From Limnanthes douglasii subsp. nivea (Eukaryota > Streptophyta > Magnoliopsida > Brassicales > Limnanthaceae), in NCBI GenBank assembly GCA_036936605.1, contig JAUPFV010000005.1, positions 157,047,195-157,111,194 on the forward strand: a stretch of 64,000 nucleotides of DNA, in the 5' to 3' direction. The position numbers and the translations under genes were made by a program. Below the pieces are notes generated by a model. It saw only the letters and a program-made list of their open reading frames with translations. It was not told the origin of the DNA and made no database searches. Shown piece by piece: positions 1 to 13,387 of this stretch; position 1 is the stretch's first letter; each line of letters starts with the position of its first letter.

Positions 1-743
1 CAGAGAATCAAGACTTGTTTATGATCAAGAGTTGTTTAGAAAGTGTAATAATATTATCATTCAATCCATGTTTTTCATAATGATTTTATCATCTATTTAT
101 AGTACATTTATCTCCTAATTATACTGGATATATGGCATGTGTATCATATGACACATGTTAGTTATCTGTTACAAGAATTAAAATTTTATCATTTTATTGT
201 TATTGGTATGTTAGTAAATTAATCTCTATTAAGCGATACTTCTATCACCTCCTTCGGTCTATGCATTGGTTCTAAGTTTTTTCCATCATTTGATTATCTT
301 CAAAGCTTCTTCTCTTATGTATTTCTTATAAATTCTTTCATATGATACGTTTTTCTTATCACTTGTCGAGCGTCGGTTGTAGCATACTTTCCTTTTATAT
401 TCTTTTTTTAGCCGACGTTCTTTATGAAGGATTTAGATGACGTATTTACCTTAATGATATAAATATTTATCTTTCCCCAATAAGAGTAATGTCGTCTTAT
501 CTGCATATAATCTTATCAATTATATGAACCGTGCGTTAGAGATATTTCATGTTTATCCAGATTCATGCATTAAAATGTGTATTTTTACTCATATCTGGAT
601 TGCATTAAAATAATTTGTTACCATATTTTAGATAAATAATTTTGAAGTAGAAATTGAAAAACCATATATTAGTGTCGTGAAGAAGACAATGTAAATTCTA
701 ATTATGTCCTTAAATTTTAGTGAACGAGAACCGTGAACCGTTG

Positions 744-794
<51 letters not shown>
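744..794. repeat. Compound (TA)n(TG)n microsatellite
   Basis: A run of TA dinucleotides passes directly into a run of about 17 TG dinucleotides. It is uninterrupted and therefore likely to vary in length between individuals. Confidence 0.95.
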
Positions 795-797
<3 letters not shown>

Positions 798-1679
798 ACT
801 ATTATGTTCAACTAAAATACGAATACGGCTGGGCTAGATTAAAGCATGAACCCTGAACCATCGTGGAATGAATTGTGAATGATAGTATTTATAATGAAAT
901 GCTAATTTTAAATTATGTTTGGAGATATGAATCGTGCTATATTTGTTAAGTGAGAATGATCACTTATTTCTAAGTACGAACTACAAATAATATAGTAACT
1001 TAGAATCTCTAAGTGCTAGTACACAATGTTCATAATTATCTTGATGTAACTAAATAATAAAAGTACAATTCATCATATCGGTATTTTTGAAGACTTGGAA
1101 GGTATGCTTAATATTGTTTTGTATCCAAATGAGAAGAGTTGGTTAGAGGCAACTTCAAGTTGAGCTATTCATGTGTTGAATATAAGAATTATTTCTTAAG
1201 TAGTATAGTTAGTTTTCTAAGTATACTAATAGTTATTGATTTGGAACATTGTCCAACTGTTAATATTGACATAATTGTGGATGTGGTTGAACGAGATACA
1301 CTTAGAGAAACTTCTTTGAGTTTATTGGAAGCTTCAAATGAACATTTTGTTTACATTTTTCCCCATAAGAAGAAATAACTTGCTATAATTTCTTGAGTTG
1401 ATTGAGTTACAAGTCTTGAGAAAAATTATAAGAGGTTGCCTCTTTAAGAATAACTTTACGTCATTATGTTGTAGAGAATGTATTTTGATTTAAATATTTT
1501 CATAATAGCCATACAAAAATAACTAATTATTATGAAAAACATATAAGAGGTTGTGCATGGATATATTATGCATTAGTTGATACTTCCATCAACTTTTATG
1601 GTCAATAAAAATTACATTAGATAACATATTTTTTTGGATTGGTTTTTACAAAGAAAGTAAGAAGAATTTAACGTTAGAT

Positions 1680-2160
1680 TCGACTGCTAAAGAGATAAAG
1701 GGTTGTATTAGATCCATAAGTTATGCGACAACCAAAAGCATAGAATTGTTAATTAAGAACAACTATAGTTTAAATATCTTGTACCGGTTATCATGGATTG
1801 GTTTAGAGAAAGCTAAGAAAATCGTTTGTGAAGATAGTTCTACTTCATTTATTCTAGTTAAAGTTTATTTCAAATCATTGAAGATTCTTGATTATGCAAG
1901 TCACTACTCACTTGAATGTACTCTCAAAATTAACTTCATTAAAGGGTGTTTCATAACATTTGAATTTTGTCTCCAAGGATTCGATTTTTATCGTCCGATT
2001 TTGTTTATTCATGGAACTTTTTTTTACAAAGAAACATAAATCAGTAATGTTATTTGTCATACTTAAATATGGGAACAATGGTGAGATATTCAACATGTTA
2101 TCATATATAAATGTGAATCGTGTTAATTATCTGCAAATTGCATATTATAGTTTAATGTAA
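1680..2160 (+). pseudogene. Mutator-like (MULE) transposase fragment, decayed
   Basis: The frame from 1746 to 2036 reads through a block with the layout of the MULE transposase core: a W-x-G-L-E-K-A-K-K segment, then F-I-K-G-C-F-I-T-F-E, then R-P-I-L-F-I-H-G-T-F. In active MuDR/MULE transposases the last block is normally (V/I)DGT with a catalytic Asp; here it reads IHGT, so the Asp is lost. A second frame from about 2040 continues with a segment resembling the next conserved strand (V-M-L-F-V-I-L-K-Y-G-N-N-G). The frame change and missing Asp show a dead fragment. The family assignment comes from motif layout alone and no terminal inverted repeats were found. Confidence 0.55.
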
Positions 2161-2199
2161 ACATGAAATGTGAATGGCTAGTGTAATCGCAAATGAGAA

Positions 2200-4600
2200 T
2201 TTTGAAGTATCAGTAGATTAAAAATACAAATTTTTAAAAATTATTTATGTGTAAACGTGATTCGTGAACCAACTGCTAAGTGCAAATTAATTACGATAAT
2301 AATTATTAAAGTGAACCGCGAAAAATGAGTAACTTGAAATGCGAATTGTGAATTAGATTAGTCTGAAAATGTGAAATCCTTTATTATTAACTATTATTGT
2401 TTCAAAACTTCTCAATTATTTTCCTAGTAGTATTTGTTATATAAAAGATGAGGATAATTAGTTTTGGTTTCTTGAGATGTTGAAGCATCATATGTTGGAA
2501 CATTAAATCATATTTATATCGGATTATCACTTAGGTATAGTTAATGTTGTTTATGATTTGTTTCCTCATTGTGTATTTTATATTTCAGCTCAGTGGGAAT
2601 TGCAAGTATGCATTGAGTCTCACATCCGCAAAATTTAGGTATATGATGGTTTACAAGTTTAAAAAATGTGTTTATGCGCAGAAACTTGTACATTAAATAT
2701 ACATGGAAGAAATTATTAACGAAAGATAAGGATATATTAAACAACTAAATGTAAATTATTACACAATATCTTATAAGAAAACTTATTGATATAATATATT
2801 TTCTTTGATTTGTTTTGGGCAACCATCTGCTTCTACTGATTTTTCGTTAATTTTACCTCCAAAGTTGAAAATAAGTCCTGGAATACCTAATAAGAAACCT
2901 ATTCCATCTAGAGGTAAAACATAATCCATAAACAATGTAGTCATTGTTCGAAAGTGGGTCACAATAGACGATCATGCCTAGAAGTTCTTTATAAATACGA
3001 CGTAACTTGAAACATTCTATTTTTAAAGTTTTGTAATTTATTTTCTAATTTAAAGTGTTAAACCTAATTTATTTTCAAACCATGTTTAGTTTTTAAAAGT
3101 GGAAATTTTGAATGAAGATTAATTGGTAAATGTGGATATTGATCTATTGAAATGCAAAATGTGAAGTATTATATAAACGTAAATGTGAATTTTTATTCAC
3201 GATGTAAACCTAAATGTGAATTGTTATACATATTACTATTAAGCTTGGAATTGTGAATCATAATATAATCTTAAACGTGAATCATGAATAGCAGAATAAC
3301 TATATGGGGAAATACGAAGCCATTTGTAATGTTAAATTTAAATTCTGCATTGATATAAAAATAAACACAGATCATGTTCCATATAACTACCACGTGTTGA
3401 ACCGCGAATCCTTATTTAATCTTAAACCTGAATTATAAGAAGCATAATAAGTGGAGAAACACGCATAAGTATATAGTGTTAAACGTGAATTGTGATGCAT
3501 ATAAATATTAAGTGTGGAATCCTTAATCATGATGTAATCATAAACGTAATATATAAATAATAAGTGGAGAATTGGAAATTATGAATAATGTGAATTCTGA
3601 ATGATTTCTAATTACATCATATATTATTAGAAAATCAATAATGTTTATATGTAACATATATCAATCATAACTAATAAAATAAAAATATCAAACATATTAG
3701 TTTTTGTTTTTATTACAATGTCTTAATCGTAAGTGTCCGAAATTTTCATATTTTCAATTGATTGTGAAATGTGAATCATGATGTAATTTAAAACCCAAAT
3801 AATTGGGAGCAGAATAAAAATATGCAAGTGCGGAGATTTCTATAATACAATTGTGAATATTAAATAACTTACAAATATATTTGTTGTCCTTTTTCTTTTA
3901 TATCTTATGTATCTTGAATTTGGAACCAGAGGTTCATAGTTTGTTTTTTTCCTTAATCAAGGTTTATTATGAATAACGACTAGTGATTCATTCCACCTCG
4001 TTTTCCTAAGGTGAAAATTAGAAGGATGGAGTAAGTATAATTCGTATTAAGCTGGCAGTAAACATCATCAACAATATGATTAACATATTTACCTTGTTGT
4101 ATCAATGTATGTTTTAAGATTAAGTTTTAAAAAAATTGTTTTAATTGTCAATATATGTTGGAAAAAAATCAGATTCTTACCACAATGTGTCTTGAGATAC
4201 TTATTGATTTACCACATCTTCTTAGTTGATTATCAAACTCAGGGGCATGTATAACAACCTTTTTGTGTAAGCATCTGGTGTATATAACAATTAATAGAAT
4301 GTGAAATATGTTTGCAAATCCAAATTTACATCAGAAATGTGAATAAATATATAAACTGAAATTTGAAATCACAAAAAAAGACATAATACAAATGGGATTT
4401 GTGATGACTTTACCGTAATAAAATGAAAATAATTTTAAATTAGAATTTCAAATCAAGTGACAAGAACCATATGCGAATGATGTTAAATCAAAATTATAAA
4501 AAAGTGTCAATAACCAAATGTGAATAAAGATACTATACCAATCGATAAGTAATAATGAAATAATTGGATGAATATTGTGTACCTTTTACTCAAGCTGGTC
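2200..4600. other. AT-rich stretch, no gene recognised
   Basis: There are no open frames of note beyond chance in about 70% A+T sequence. It carries many of the GTGAAT-type motifs. No LTR, inverted repeat or tRNA-like box was seen. Confidence 0.5.
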
Positions 4601-6105
4601 TTTATTGGCTACCTCCATCAAATTACGCTGAAAAAATTGGATCAAAGAATTAGGAACTTATGATTATCATGGTCTATGTCCTTTTAATGTTGGCTAATTT
4701 GTGGTATTTTTTACATCAATTATTATTATGGGTTATTAACTTCCCAAACTATTTTTTATACTCATGTATTATCCCAGATGTGTTAGTGTTAAAATTTTCT
4801 CAATCTATTTCTTATGTCGCTCGTTGCAAAAAAATATAATAAGAAAAAGTTAATAAAAGTGTGAATTGGGAATGAAGAGGATAATGAAGTTTCAATAAAA
4901 AAAATGAACACTAGGATGAAGTGAAAATCGTGAAGGAATAAGAGAACAAAGTATGAATCATGAATGAAAAGGATAAAGAAAAAGGAATCAATAATGAAGC
5001 TGATTATGGAAACCAATTGTGGGTGAAGTCAAAAGTTATCCTTTGCCTCAATTAGTGCATTCATTTTTTAGATTTGTGCTTCCTCAACCTAGATAGGTGC
5101 AACTTATATGATTGGTGGATCCTCAACTTGGATTTTTATTTGTTCACTTTTTACAACATCCTCCTGGATTATTTTTTCCTCAACATGCGCATTATTTTGC
5201 TCATTACCTCCGCCAAAGAACCATGTACCACCTTTTTATACATACACTGCTTTAGCATATATTGTGAAACTCTTTTCTCCATGCTACAATTAGTAAATAT
5301 TTTTTATTACTTGATTGTTGCAACTCATCAATTGAGGTTGCAAGATGATTCACCTCATCCTTTAGATATTTTATCTTTGTCTCATGTTTTTTCAACTGAT
5401 AACTCTTCATCTATATATTATCAGACAAAATCGTATTAGATTAGCAAATCGAAAACATGCAGTTTAAGAGAATCGTGAATCGCGAATAAAAAGTTGGTTA
5501 ATAATGTTAATCAAGAATCGCAAACAAAAACTATCATAAACATGAAATGCAAACAAAGACCTATCATGAATATAAATTGTCAACAATTACTTTTAAATAC
5601 CGTGATTTGTGAATAATTATATTGAACAAACATGAACCGTGAATCAAGATATAACTCAACCGCGATTTACGATCCTAAAATAACACAAATGTGAATAGAA
5701 ATTTCAAATGTGAATGATGACATATTTTATAAATGTGAAGTGCAAGAAATTGAGGTTTACCTTAACTATGTCAAGTGATACCTTTGTACATGTGCTTGCT
5801 ACCATCAACTCCTCGACCTTATCCACAAGCTTCATATTTTTTATTAACCCGGTTAGTGATTTAGGAATAAAATTTAGTATCCATGTAGAAGTTCTTGTTT
5901 TGCGACAATGTATGTTTGTTGTGATGAAGTTTTAGTAGCTTTTTTATTAGTAATTTTTGCATCAATGTAGACTTTTTTGGATATGTATAAGGAGTTCTTT
6001 TTTTTTATCTAGGCTACCTTCGATCTGCATCAGGACTTCTTTACTTTGAACTAACTTTTTTTGGAGGTGAAGATTTTTTTTTCTATCGTGGTTTAAATCT
6101 AAATT

Positions 6106-6265
6106 CTATTTCAGTTCATCTTCATCTGAGTTACCATATGTTTGCATATTATATGTTGGATCATCTTTATCTTCCTTTGAATTAGCTTCATTACTTGCAT
6201 CATTTGTTGCATCCTCATCAGTAACATCATTTTCTTTTACTTCTACTTCTTCTTTGAACTACTAT
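6106..6265 (-). pseudogene. Acidic low-complexity coding remnant, unrecognised
   Basis: Read on the minus strand, this gives about 50 codons rich in Asp, Glu, Asn and Lys (for example K-E-E-V-E-V-K-E-N-D-V and N-S-D-E-D-E-L) before a TAG. A frame shift just upstream (about 6270) joins further acidic codons reading to about 6330. The flanks (4600-6100 and 7300-7650) hold other short minus-strand pieces with Lys/Glu-rich translations but no domain I can name. It may be the tail of an old transposon-borne gene, but that is only inference. Confidence 0.25.
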
Positions 6266-6339
6266 CTTCTTCTGACTTTTCAACCCCAAATATTTCTCTT
6301 TCATCATTTGTTAGGCTCAATCCATCAGCCAAAACCTAC

Positions 6340-7177
6340 GATAATGTGGGTTGGTATAAATCAAAAACATCGAGTGCTTAACAAATATTAATTATGGATG
6401 ATTTACAAATATGAATGACCACCTGAATGAACTCGAATGCTTAACACATATAAAATATAAATTCTTATCAAATACGAAATGGGAATGCTTAAAATGTGAT
6501 TTTTGAATAATTTACAAATACAAATTGTGAGTACTTATTAGATGTGAATCATGAATCATTATATTACTCATATTGCGAGTTAGATTTAAACCATCAAATG
6601 CAAAGTTATTTGTAAATACCGAATTATCTTTCAATTATTTCAAATACTTATGTCAAACCATCTTTTTCCTTTGTTCTTATTTCCACATATTTTAAACATC
6701 TTGATTTCAAGGCTTCGTTAACCTTCCGTTCCTCCCAGTGTTGGGTGTTTCAAAAAGAATGGCGGTATATGTATACTATTATTCTCTTATTTAAGAATAA
6801 ATATGAATATACTAACAACAATATGACAACACATCCTACAACTTTTTTAGGTTTAGTATCAAAATTATTTTGTACTTAATGGTTAAATTTCTCTCATATT
6901 GTTACAACCCAATTGTAGTTGTTCGTTTTTTTGACGTAGTTAACCATAACCCCACCAAGATATCACCAGACATTGAGAAGAATAATTTTGAGCAAGCTAA
7001 CAATATCAAGAGTAAACTAATATGTTTTTGCTCATTTCTCTCTTCTTGTTTTAATTGATTTTTTTATTTTATCCTAAGACATATGAAAACCTTTTTATAG
7101 AAACATCATTTCAATGGTTAAATAAAAAAATAACGACGAAGAATAAATCGCAATTGTGAAACGTGAACAAAAACAAG

Positions 7178-7208
<31 letters not shown>

Positions 7209-8380
7209 TGCAAACAAAGAGGCAACCTCAAATTTGAACTATGAACTACATTCGTATACAAATATAGAATGTGAACTTTTGCATTAATATTATATAAATC
7301 CTTATTTTTATTTTCAAATTCTTAATTTTTATTGTTGTTCTATGTTGCGTTGTCTTCCTTCTTCATAGAAAATGTTTTTTTGATAATTCTTGATTAATAC
7401 CTCATCATATCTTGGTTGTAAATTTATTTTAGCATTTAATGAAATTTCCTTTTTCATCATGGTTCAATCCAAAGATATTCTCGAGATCTTTGATTGTAGT
7501 TTCTAGGAATTTGGAATCCCATTTAAAAATTTCTTCTTTATTCTCATAGGTATTTATGATTGCAACTATGAAGTCCTAATCCTTTCTAGTTGATATTTTT
7601 CTTCTTCTTTATTCATATACCTTTTACTTAAGACAATCGAACGGACTGTTTTTGGTTTCTTCGATGTGAAGAACTTTTTTGTCCTTCATATCCTTAATAA
7701 GTATAAATATATATGACCAAAAAAATATGTTACCCATGTTTTCTTGCAACAAACACAAGTTCTAAACATTAACACGACCCAACTTTTAACCAGAATTTAA
7801 AGGCGAACCAGAAGAACAACCTAACTTTTAACCAAAAAATAAAAATCCTAAAACATCCATGCTAAAAATAGTCTGTGAATTAGTTAATTCACTATTTCAA
7901 ACCTTCTTACCAATATTTTGCTTCAAAACCGTAAAAGCTACATTTTTTCATCATGATACCCCGAAACCGTAAAACTTAAGCCTCGTAACTGACAACCCAT
8001 ATTTGAATCGATAACAGACATCATTTGTAATCATTTAAAATTAAAAATGAACTTACTTACCAATTTATAACATGAATGGAATTAGTCAATAATATCAATT
8101 TTCAATCTTAGTTTCCCTGACCGTTGATTTTGTTGTTTCTTGAACAAACTGACACTGAATTTAATTATATTATGGAGACCGTTTGATTTATAGTAATTCT
8201 ATCACCGAGATAATTTGGCTAAAACCTTTCTGTCGTTGATATTAATATGTGTTCTATCATAGATATTAATCGGCTTAAGCCTTTCTATTATGGATTTGGG
8301 CTTGATAAGGGCATGATTTATACGAACTGAGAGTCAAACCAATAAATTATTGGGTTAATTTTGGAGCAATGTTTGTTTGG
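6340..8380. other. AT-rich stretch, no gene recognised
   Basis: Only short chance frames are present. An (AT)n microsatellite lies at 7178-7205. The GTGAAT-type motifs fade after about 7300. Nothing else can be supported. Confidence 0.5.
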
Positions 8381-10960
8381 TAAAGTAGGCCTAAAAATGT
8401 GTAACATTGAGGGTATTTTATGCAATAAGGAGTAAACATATTTAATTTAGTAAAATAACGAGGTAGAAAAACCAAAAATGGACTAGCCATGTAGGCTTAA
8501 AGGCCCATCATAATTAATATATAAAAATATCATATTTCCTAAGAAAGGGTGAACAATCAGTATTCAATTACTACTTTTAGAAACTTCTCTCTTTAGAATT
8601 TTTATGTTTATCATTCTAAATATCTTAGACAACTTTACCCTTGAGAAATTCTTGAGTCATTAGTGGGGAACATAGTAGAAGCTTAGACTGGTATCTGAAT
8701 ACATCATCCAAAACCAAAGAGTTACAAAGCTCGATTTTGACTCCATGAGAGAGGAATACCCAAGTGCATGAATACTATGCAGTTGCGACATAAAACATAG
8801 TGATCCATGAGCATCAATTCAGAGAACAACGACAATGCGACAAACAAAAATAATTCGAGGGTACCTGACCAGTTGGGATTAGAGGTGCGGTAAAGCCAGT
8901 ATTTAGAGGATAAAATCGAGTGTTGAGAACGAAGCAGTTTTTAATCAATCAAATCATATTCAATTAAATTCCTGAAATAATAGTTATAAATGGTATTTTG
9001 ATGAGGGTGATGATACTCATTCCGATTAGTTACGAGCTGAAGAAAATTACCAAAGGTATCGTTATGAGAGAAATGATCGCAAAACAAGATATAGGTATGA
9101 TTTTTAGAATTAAGTGAATATACCACAATGGTTCGGGATAATGCTCTATGTTTGCGGAGCGATGATCATAGAAAAAAGAGGCATCCTAAAGCTAAGCATT
9201 ATTTAAGGAAACATTTTGACCAGTATAAGAATTCTAAAAAAAACAAGACTTTAGGAAATGGTGTGCCTCTTCTGGTAAGCGAGAGCATACATCAAAGTTT
9301 TAAAAATATTGGTAATCGAGAGAAGAGTGGGACCAAAACAAGCGGAAGTTTAGGTTCAAAAAAGTCATGTACCGCTACTTACAACCCCTATAATCAACCA
9401 AAAGCAGTACCAGCAAGAGGGTTCAAGGAACTAGAGTTTAAACTATAATTGCAACAGTCAGTTTGTGAAACCCACTTATCATGGTCTTTATGCCACGGTT
9501 TACAATGGCTCGAGAGGACATCAATATAACCAAGGGCATAACTGGAGGTTGTCTTATTTATCAGCGGAAGTCTCAGTTGGGCATATTCTGAAGTATTTTG
9601 ACATTTCAAAACTAGAAACATTCGATGGGAACTAAGATCCAACTAACCATATTGAATAATCCAAGATTTTTATAATAAATTTTGATAATGATAAAAAGTT
9701 ATTACGTTGTGTTTTCTCTTAAACATGTAAAGTCATGGCTTTAAAGTGGTAAAGTTGGCTCCCTCAAGGTTCTATAACAAAAAATTGATATGTTTTGGGA
9801 TATCTTTAGACGATAATCTTTTTGGAGTAAACAAATGCGTGGAAATTGTGGTATTATCATCTAATGTAGACAACTACCTGGAGATAGTCTAAAATACTAC
9901 ACCAAGTGTTTCGTCTAACGAGATTGCCTTGAAGAAATATTTAACTTTAGCTTCCCTATTAGCTAAGTTCGAGGATCAAATCAAAGTTGAAGAGTCTAAC
10001 AAATTGAAACTTATGGCTTGCCGAGATAAACTCAACAATAAAAAACAAATTTGATTTACCAAGCGGTTCAAGTATCCCAAGAGCCACACGTTTCTATTCG
10101 ACCAAAGGGTCTGAGTCAAGTGCCAAAAGCCAAGAGTGTATTAATTATCGTAGGAACATTAACAGAGACAGAGGGCAAAACAATGTTTGTGACCTAACTG
10201 TATTGTTGAGTTAATGGAGAATGTGGCAACTTTATTTGATAGAACTTGAAACCATATACGGTTCAGAAATGGATAATAAGTTTTGCAAGTATTATAATGA
10301 CATCAGTCACGATAAAATAGATTGCATAGTGCTTAAACAAGATATTCAAACGTTAATCGCTAATGGAAACAAAATTTGCTAAGAGGCAGGTATGGCATCA
10401 ATAGTGGCTCAACATGGAAACCAAACAACACCATAGAGGGAAGTAGTCGATATTCCTAGGAAGCAAGAAGAAACCAGATTCATCATAAAACTACATAACG
10501 AGTTAGATGTATCTGCAGAGTATTTGGATCTGAACCTCATTCAAAGATCTGTTATGATGATCGAAGCACTTAAAGAGCAAGATAAAATAAAACGTTTATG
10601 CGATTACTTCGAATTGTTCACTATCTTTGGAGGGGATACTGCTTTGAAAACACAAACTATTCTCAGAAAAGGCACATCGTGAGTTTGGCGATGCAATTAT
10701 TCAGGGGAATGTCGACCATATATACATAAATTCACTGCCCTTCCTATTATTTGATGATGATGTTTTAAGATAGATAGTTGGGCCTCGTGAAGATGCGGTG
10801 GTGATTAGGGTAAATATTAAAGGAACTAAGATTCAGAGAATTCTAATTGATACATGTAGTTCTGCCATCATATTTTTTTGTCAACTTATAAATAAATAAA
10901 TAAAAATCTCATGTTATCCTCTGATCTAATAGAATGATTATGGGCTTTACTAGAGTTACT
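8380..10960 (+). mobile_element. Ty3/gypsy (Tat-like) gag-protease remnant
   Basis: This is a decayed plus-strand gag-to-protease region. Around 9600-9790 the broken translation matches the gag of the better preserved gypsy element at 36.5-38.1 kb: K-L-E-T-F-D-G-N, then a DPTNHIE-like segment, then F-D-N-D-K-K-L-L and W-L-P-Q-G-S. At 10269-10370 a frame reads F-C-K-Y-Y-N-D-I-S-H-D-K-I-D-C, the same Cys/His pattern as that element's FCQYHNDTGHTTDDC. Around 10800-10870 a protease block reads L-I-D-T-C-S-S-A, where the active site should be D-T-G. A basic segment is at 9128-9448. Frames change repeatedly and stops are frequent. The 8380-8700 part is probably an LTR and leader, but I could not pair it with a second LTR. 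Confidence 0.7.
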
Positions 10961-10999
10961 ATTGATGTTATTGGAGAATTAGTATATAATTTGCTACTA

Positions 11000-11450
11000 G
11001 GATGAGGGTCATTCAAAAAGACAGTCAAACTACTTATCTGGGATATTATCTATGGGTCTTCACATTCAGCCCAAATTTAACATTTATCTTAGTGGGTTCA
11101 CTAATGCAGACTGGACTTCCTCCTTGGATGATCTTCGTTCGATTGGCGGCTATTGTGTATTCTTTAGGGATACATTGGTATCATGGTCCTTGAAGAAATA
11201 GAATATGGTGGCAATGGTGAATAAAGAGTTTGAGTAGCGCGCATTTTTCAGCCTCTTCATTAAGCTTATTTGGTTGCATTCTGTACCCGATGAAATTGGT
11301 TTTCTAGTGCTACAATCTCTAGTGATTTGGTATGTTAATCTTGGAGCTAGTTCTCTTGCCTCAAACTTGGTGTTTCATGCCAGGACATAATACATCCACC
11401 TGGTCATTTATTTTGTAAGGGACATTATTCAAAGTATCCTCATAATCAGA
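11000..11450 (+). mobile_element. Ty1/copia RNase H fragment
   Basis: Across frames, the translation gives F-T-N-A-D-W-T-S-S-L-D-D, then S-I-G-G-Y-C-V-F-F, then L-V-S-W-S-L-K-K, and further on N-L-G-A-S-S-L-A-S-N and V-F-H-A-R-T. These are the ordered signature blocks of copia RNase H and the pol C-terminus. The expected AEY(R/M)A block is not readable. It directly follows the gypsy remnant, so one element was truncated against the other. No LTR was identified. Confidence 0.75.
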
Positions 11451-13087
11451 CTGTTTCTCTTCTCACTGTGCTTATTGGTCAAAACCGATTTCTCTTTTGT
11501 AGCGAAAAACTTGATCTGATTGATTCACTCCATCGTTTGAAGGGAGAAATGAGAAATCGATCTTAAGTACGCATTTTAGTGAGAATAGCTACTGATTAAT
11601 CAGGTCTACTTCAATTGATAACCTAAATGATTAAACTGACTGGTTGAGAGTTGAGTGAGCCAGGATTCTCTGAATGTTCTGAATTGAAATATAACTCACG
11701 ACGATTTTTTTATATTCCGAATAATGGATCAATTCGAATCTAATATCTATATCTTATGTCCAACAAATCTTGAATAGATGAATAGATTATCAAATAAAAA
11801 CTCTAAATCCATTTAATTATGCACAAAAATAAAATTTCAAAATTATATGCTATCCATTTCGGATTTGTTTATCAACCGATTATAATTATCGGTTACTCTT
11901 GGGTTTCTATTTTAACTCTCATTTCACATCATTTTTATTTTTATATACCATCATTTTTTTACAATGAGTTTTTTTTAATCAATTCTTCCATTTCAACGTA
12001 CCTGCTTAAATTTTAATAAAAGCTATATGCATATTATGTTACTGAAATATTTTTAGTTTGCCGTTTATTTTCCCATCTTACTACGTAGATTCTTCTTTGA
12101 TATTTTATGTTGTTATAATACCATGACCCGTGTGTTAATACCATGACCCGTGCGATAATACCGTTACATGTAGTATAGCTACCCTACGGGTCATGATGTG
12201 TACAAAATTAAGATTAGAATTAGCTGTACTATTTGTACATCTGGCTATATATCTCTCTAATAAACAAACATGATATTGTGAATCAATAAAAGATATACCA
12301 AAAATTTTAAAGCAAAACACTATGTATTCTACATATTTTTAACCTGTATAAATAATTTTGGTTACTAAACTCAAAATAATCCAATATAAAATATAAAGTT
12401 AACCGCCTAACCCTAATTAGATCCGAAACTAAAACTTTATTTTCTTAACTGCAACTTACTTTCTTTAAGTAGCATTTTGATAATAGAACTAGTAACAAGA
12501 TTTGAAGTGTTTCGAAGTACTATACTTTTGCTAAAGATGTTATATATACGAGGATAAACAAATTTACAGCACTTGGTATGCTGTTCTCGGGAAAAATAAA
12601 AATTATTCTTCACGTGGAGCCTCGAATAATGTCAAACTCAAACCTTACACGAAAAAACAAATCGACGGTCAAACCAATAAAAAGAGACAACTGACAATAA
12701 AACGACAAAATGACATGTTCATTCATTAATCACTTGCACTACTGTTCTTCTGTTCTTACACTGAACCAAACAGTATATCATCATCATTACATTACCTAAA
12801 ACCCAGGTACTTATTGGATAGTATTCAGATTTTCATACTCCCAGATTTAAAAAAAAAAAATCATTTCTTGGTTTAATCTGCTTTCTCGGCTATGAAAAGA
12901 CAAAGAAAATTGAGTAATGAGAAAAAACAGCATCAACAAACCAATTGAATGAGCATCAGAATCTAAAATATGAACGGACATTAAAGATCAAGATATAAGA
13001 AACATATTAAACATTCATTCATAAGTATTTAAGTTCGTGGTAATAAGTTCTCCTAAAACACCAACATTTGATCTAACTTCTAGAAAT
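11450..13087. other. Intergenic DNA downstream of the GATA gene
   Basis: AT-rich sequence without a supported gene. At 12122-12200 there are two direct copies of a block containing ATACCATGACCCGTG plus an inverted copy of CATGACCCGT. The last 200-300 bases before 13087 probably hold the 3' UTR of the minus-strand GATA gene, but no polyadenylation signal was pinned down. Confidence 0.45.
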
Positions 13088-13387
13088 TTATCTAGTAAAA
13101 CCATGAACAAGACTAGGTCTATCAGTGACATTAAATCTCCAAGAAAGAAAAGGGACCGTCGTATCGGATTCGCGATCATTGTTATCGTTGATGAACCTGA
13201 ATTCATTACCCGTCGAATTGTAACATGCCAGTTTCTGGTTTTGGGCATGGTGGTGAACCCATGAGTTAGTAGTATTAGTACCGAAATTATAATTATTGTT
13301 TCCTTCTATAGGAGCTGAAGGTGCATTTGCTGCTGTTGCTCTTCTTTCTTCTTTCTTGAACCTAATCCCACAAGCATTGCAAAGTGA
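13088..13387 (-). CDS. HAN: GATA factor (HANABA TARANU/GATA18-like), exon 2
   Basis: This exon completes the protein begun at 14652. It opens right after an AG acceptor (13388-13389) in phase 0 and immediately supplies the second half of the GATA zinc finger: S-L-C-N-A-C-G-I-R-F-K-K-E-E-R-R. The exon encodes 99 residues and a TAA stop at 13088-13090. A middle part rich in Asn and His is followed by a conserved tail with V-P-F-L-S-W-R, a short D-R-P-S-L-V-H segment and a final F-T-R, which is characteristic of HAN/GATA18-19 proteins. In Arabidopsis HAN is a nuclear transcription factor controlling meristem-organ boundaries, floral organ number and embryo patterning; that role here is by orthology. 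The total predicted protein is 248 residues, close to the usual family length, with no lesions. Confidence 0.93.
   Translation of the reverse strand, partial: SLCNACGIRFKKEERRATAANAPSAPIEGNNNYNFGTNTTNSWVHHHAQNQKLACYNSTGNEFRFINDNNDRESDTTVPFLSWRFNVTDRPSLVHGFTR

Larger units (their letters stand above)
700..7300 (+). repeat. Field of degenerate GTGAAT/CGTGAA motifs in AT-rich DNA
   Basis: Short words of the type AAACGTGAATCGTGAAT recur dozens of times across this stretch, for example near 720, 845-885, 2163-2175, 2250-2275, 2310-2350, 3170-3290, 3393-3440, 3480-3500, 3760-3785, 5466-5485, 5630-5660, 6530-6560 and 7140-7165. Nearly all lie in the same orientation on the plus strand, with spacers of tens to hundreds of bases of AT-rich sequence. 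No regular period is visible by eye. It could be a decayed satellite or minisatellite, or the interior of an old element. I do not recognise the family. Confidence 0.5.

Noticed and set aside
4789..5016. Phe-rich frame resembling a membrane protein
   Set aside because: It is a translation of A/G-rich low-complexity DNA and has no homologous layout.
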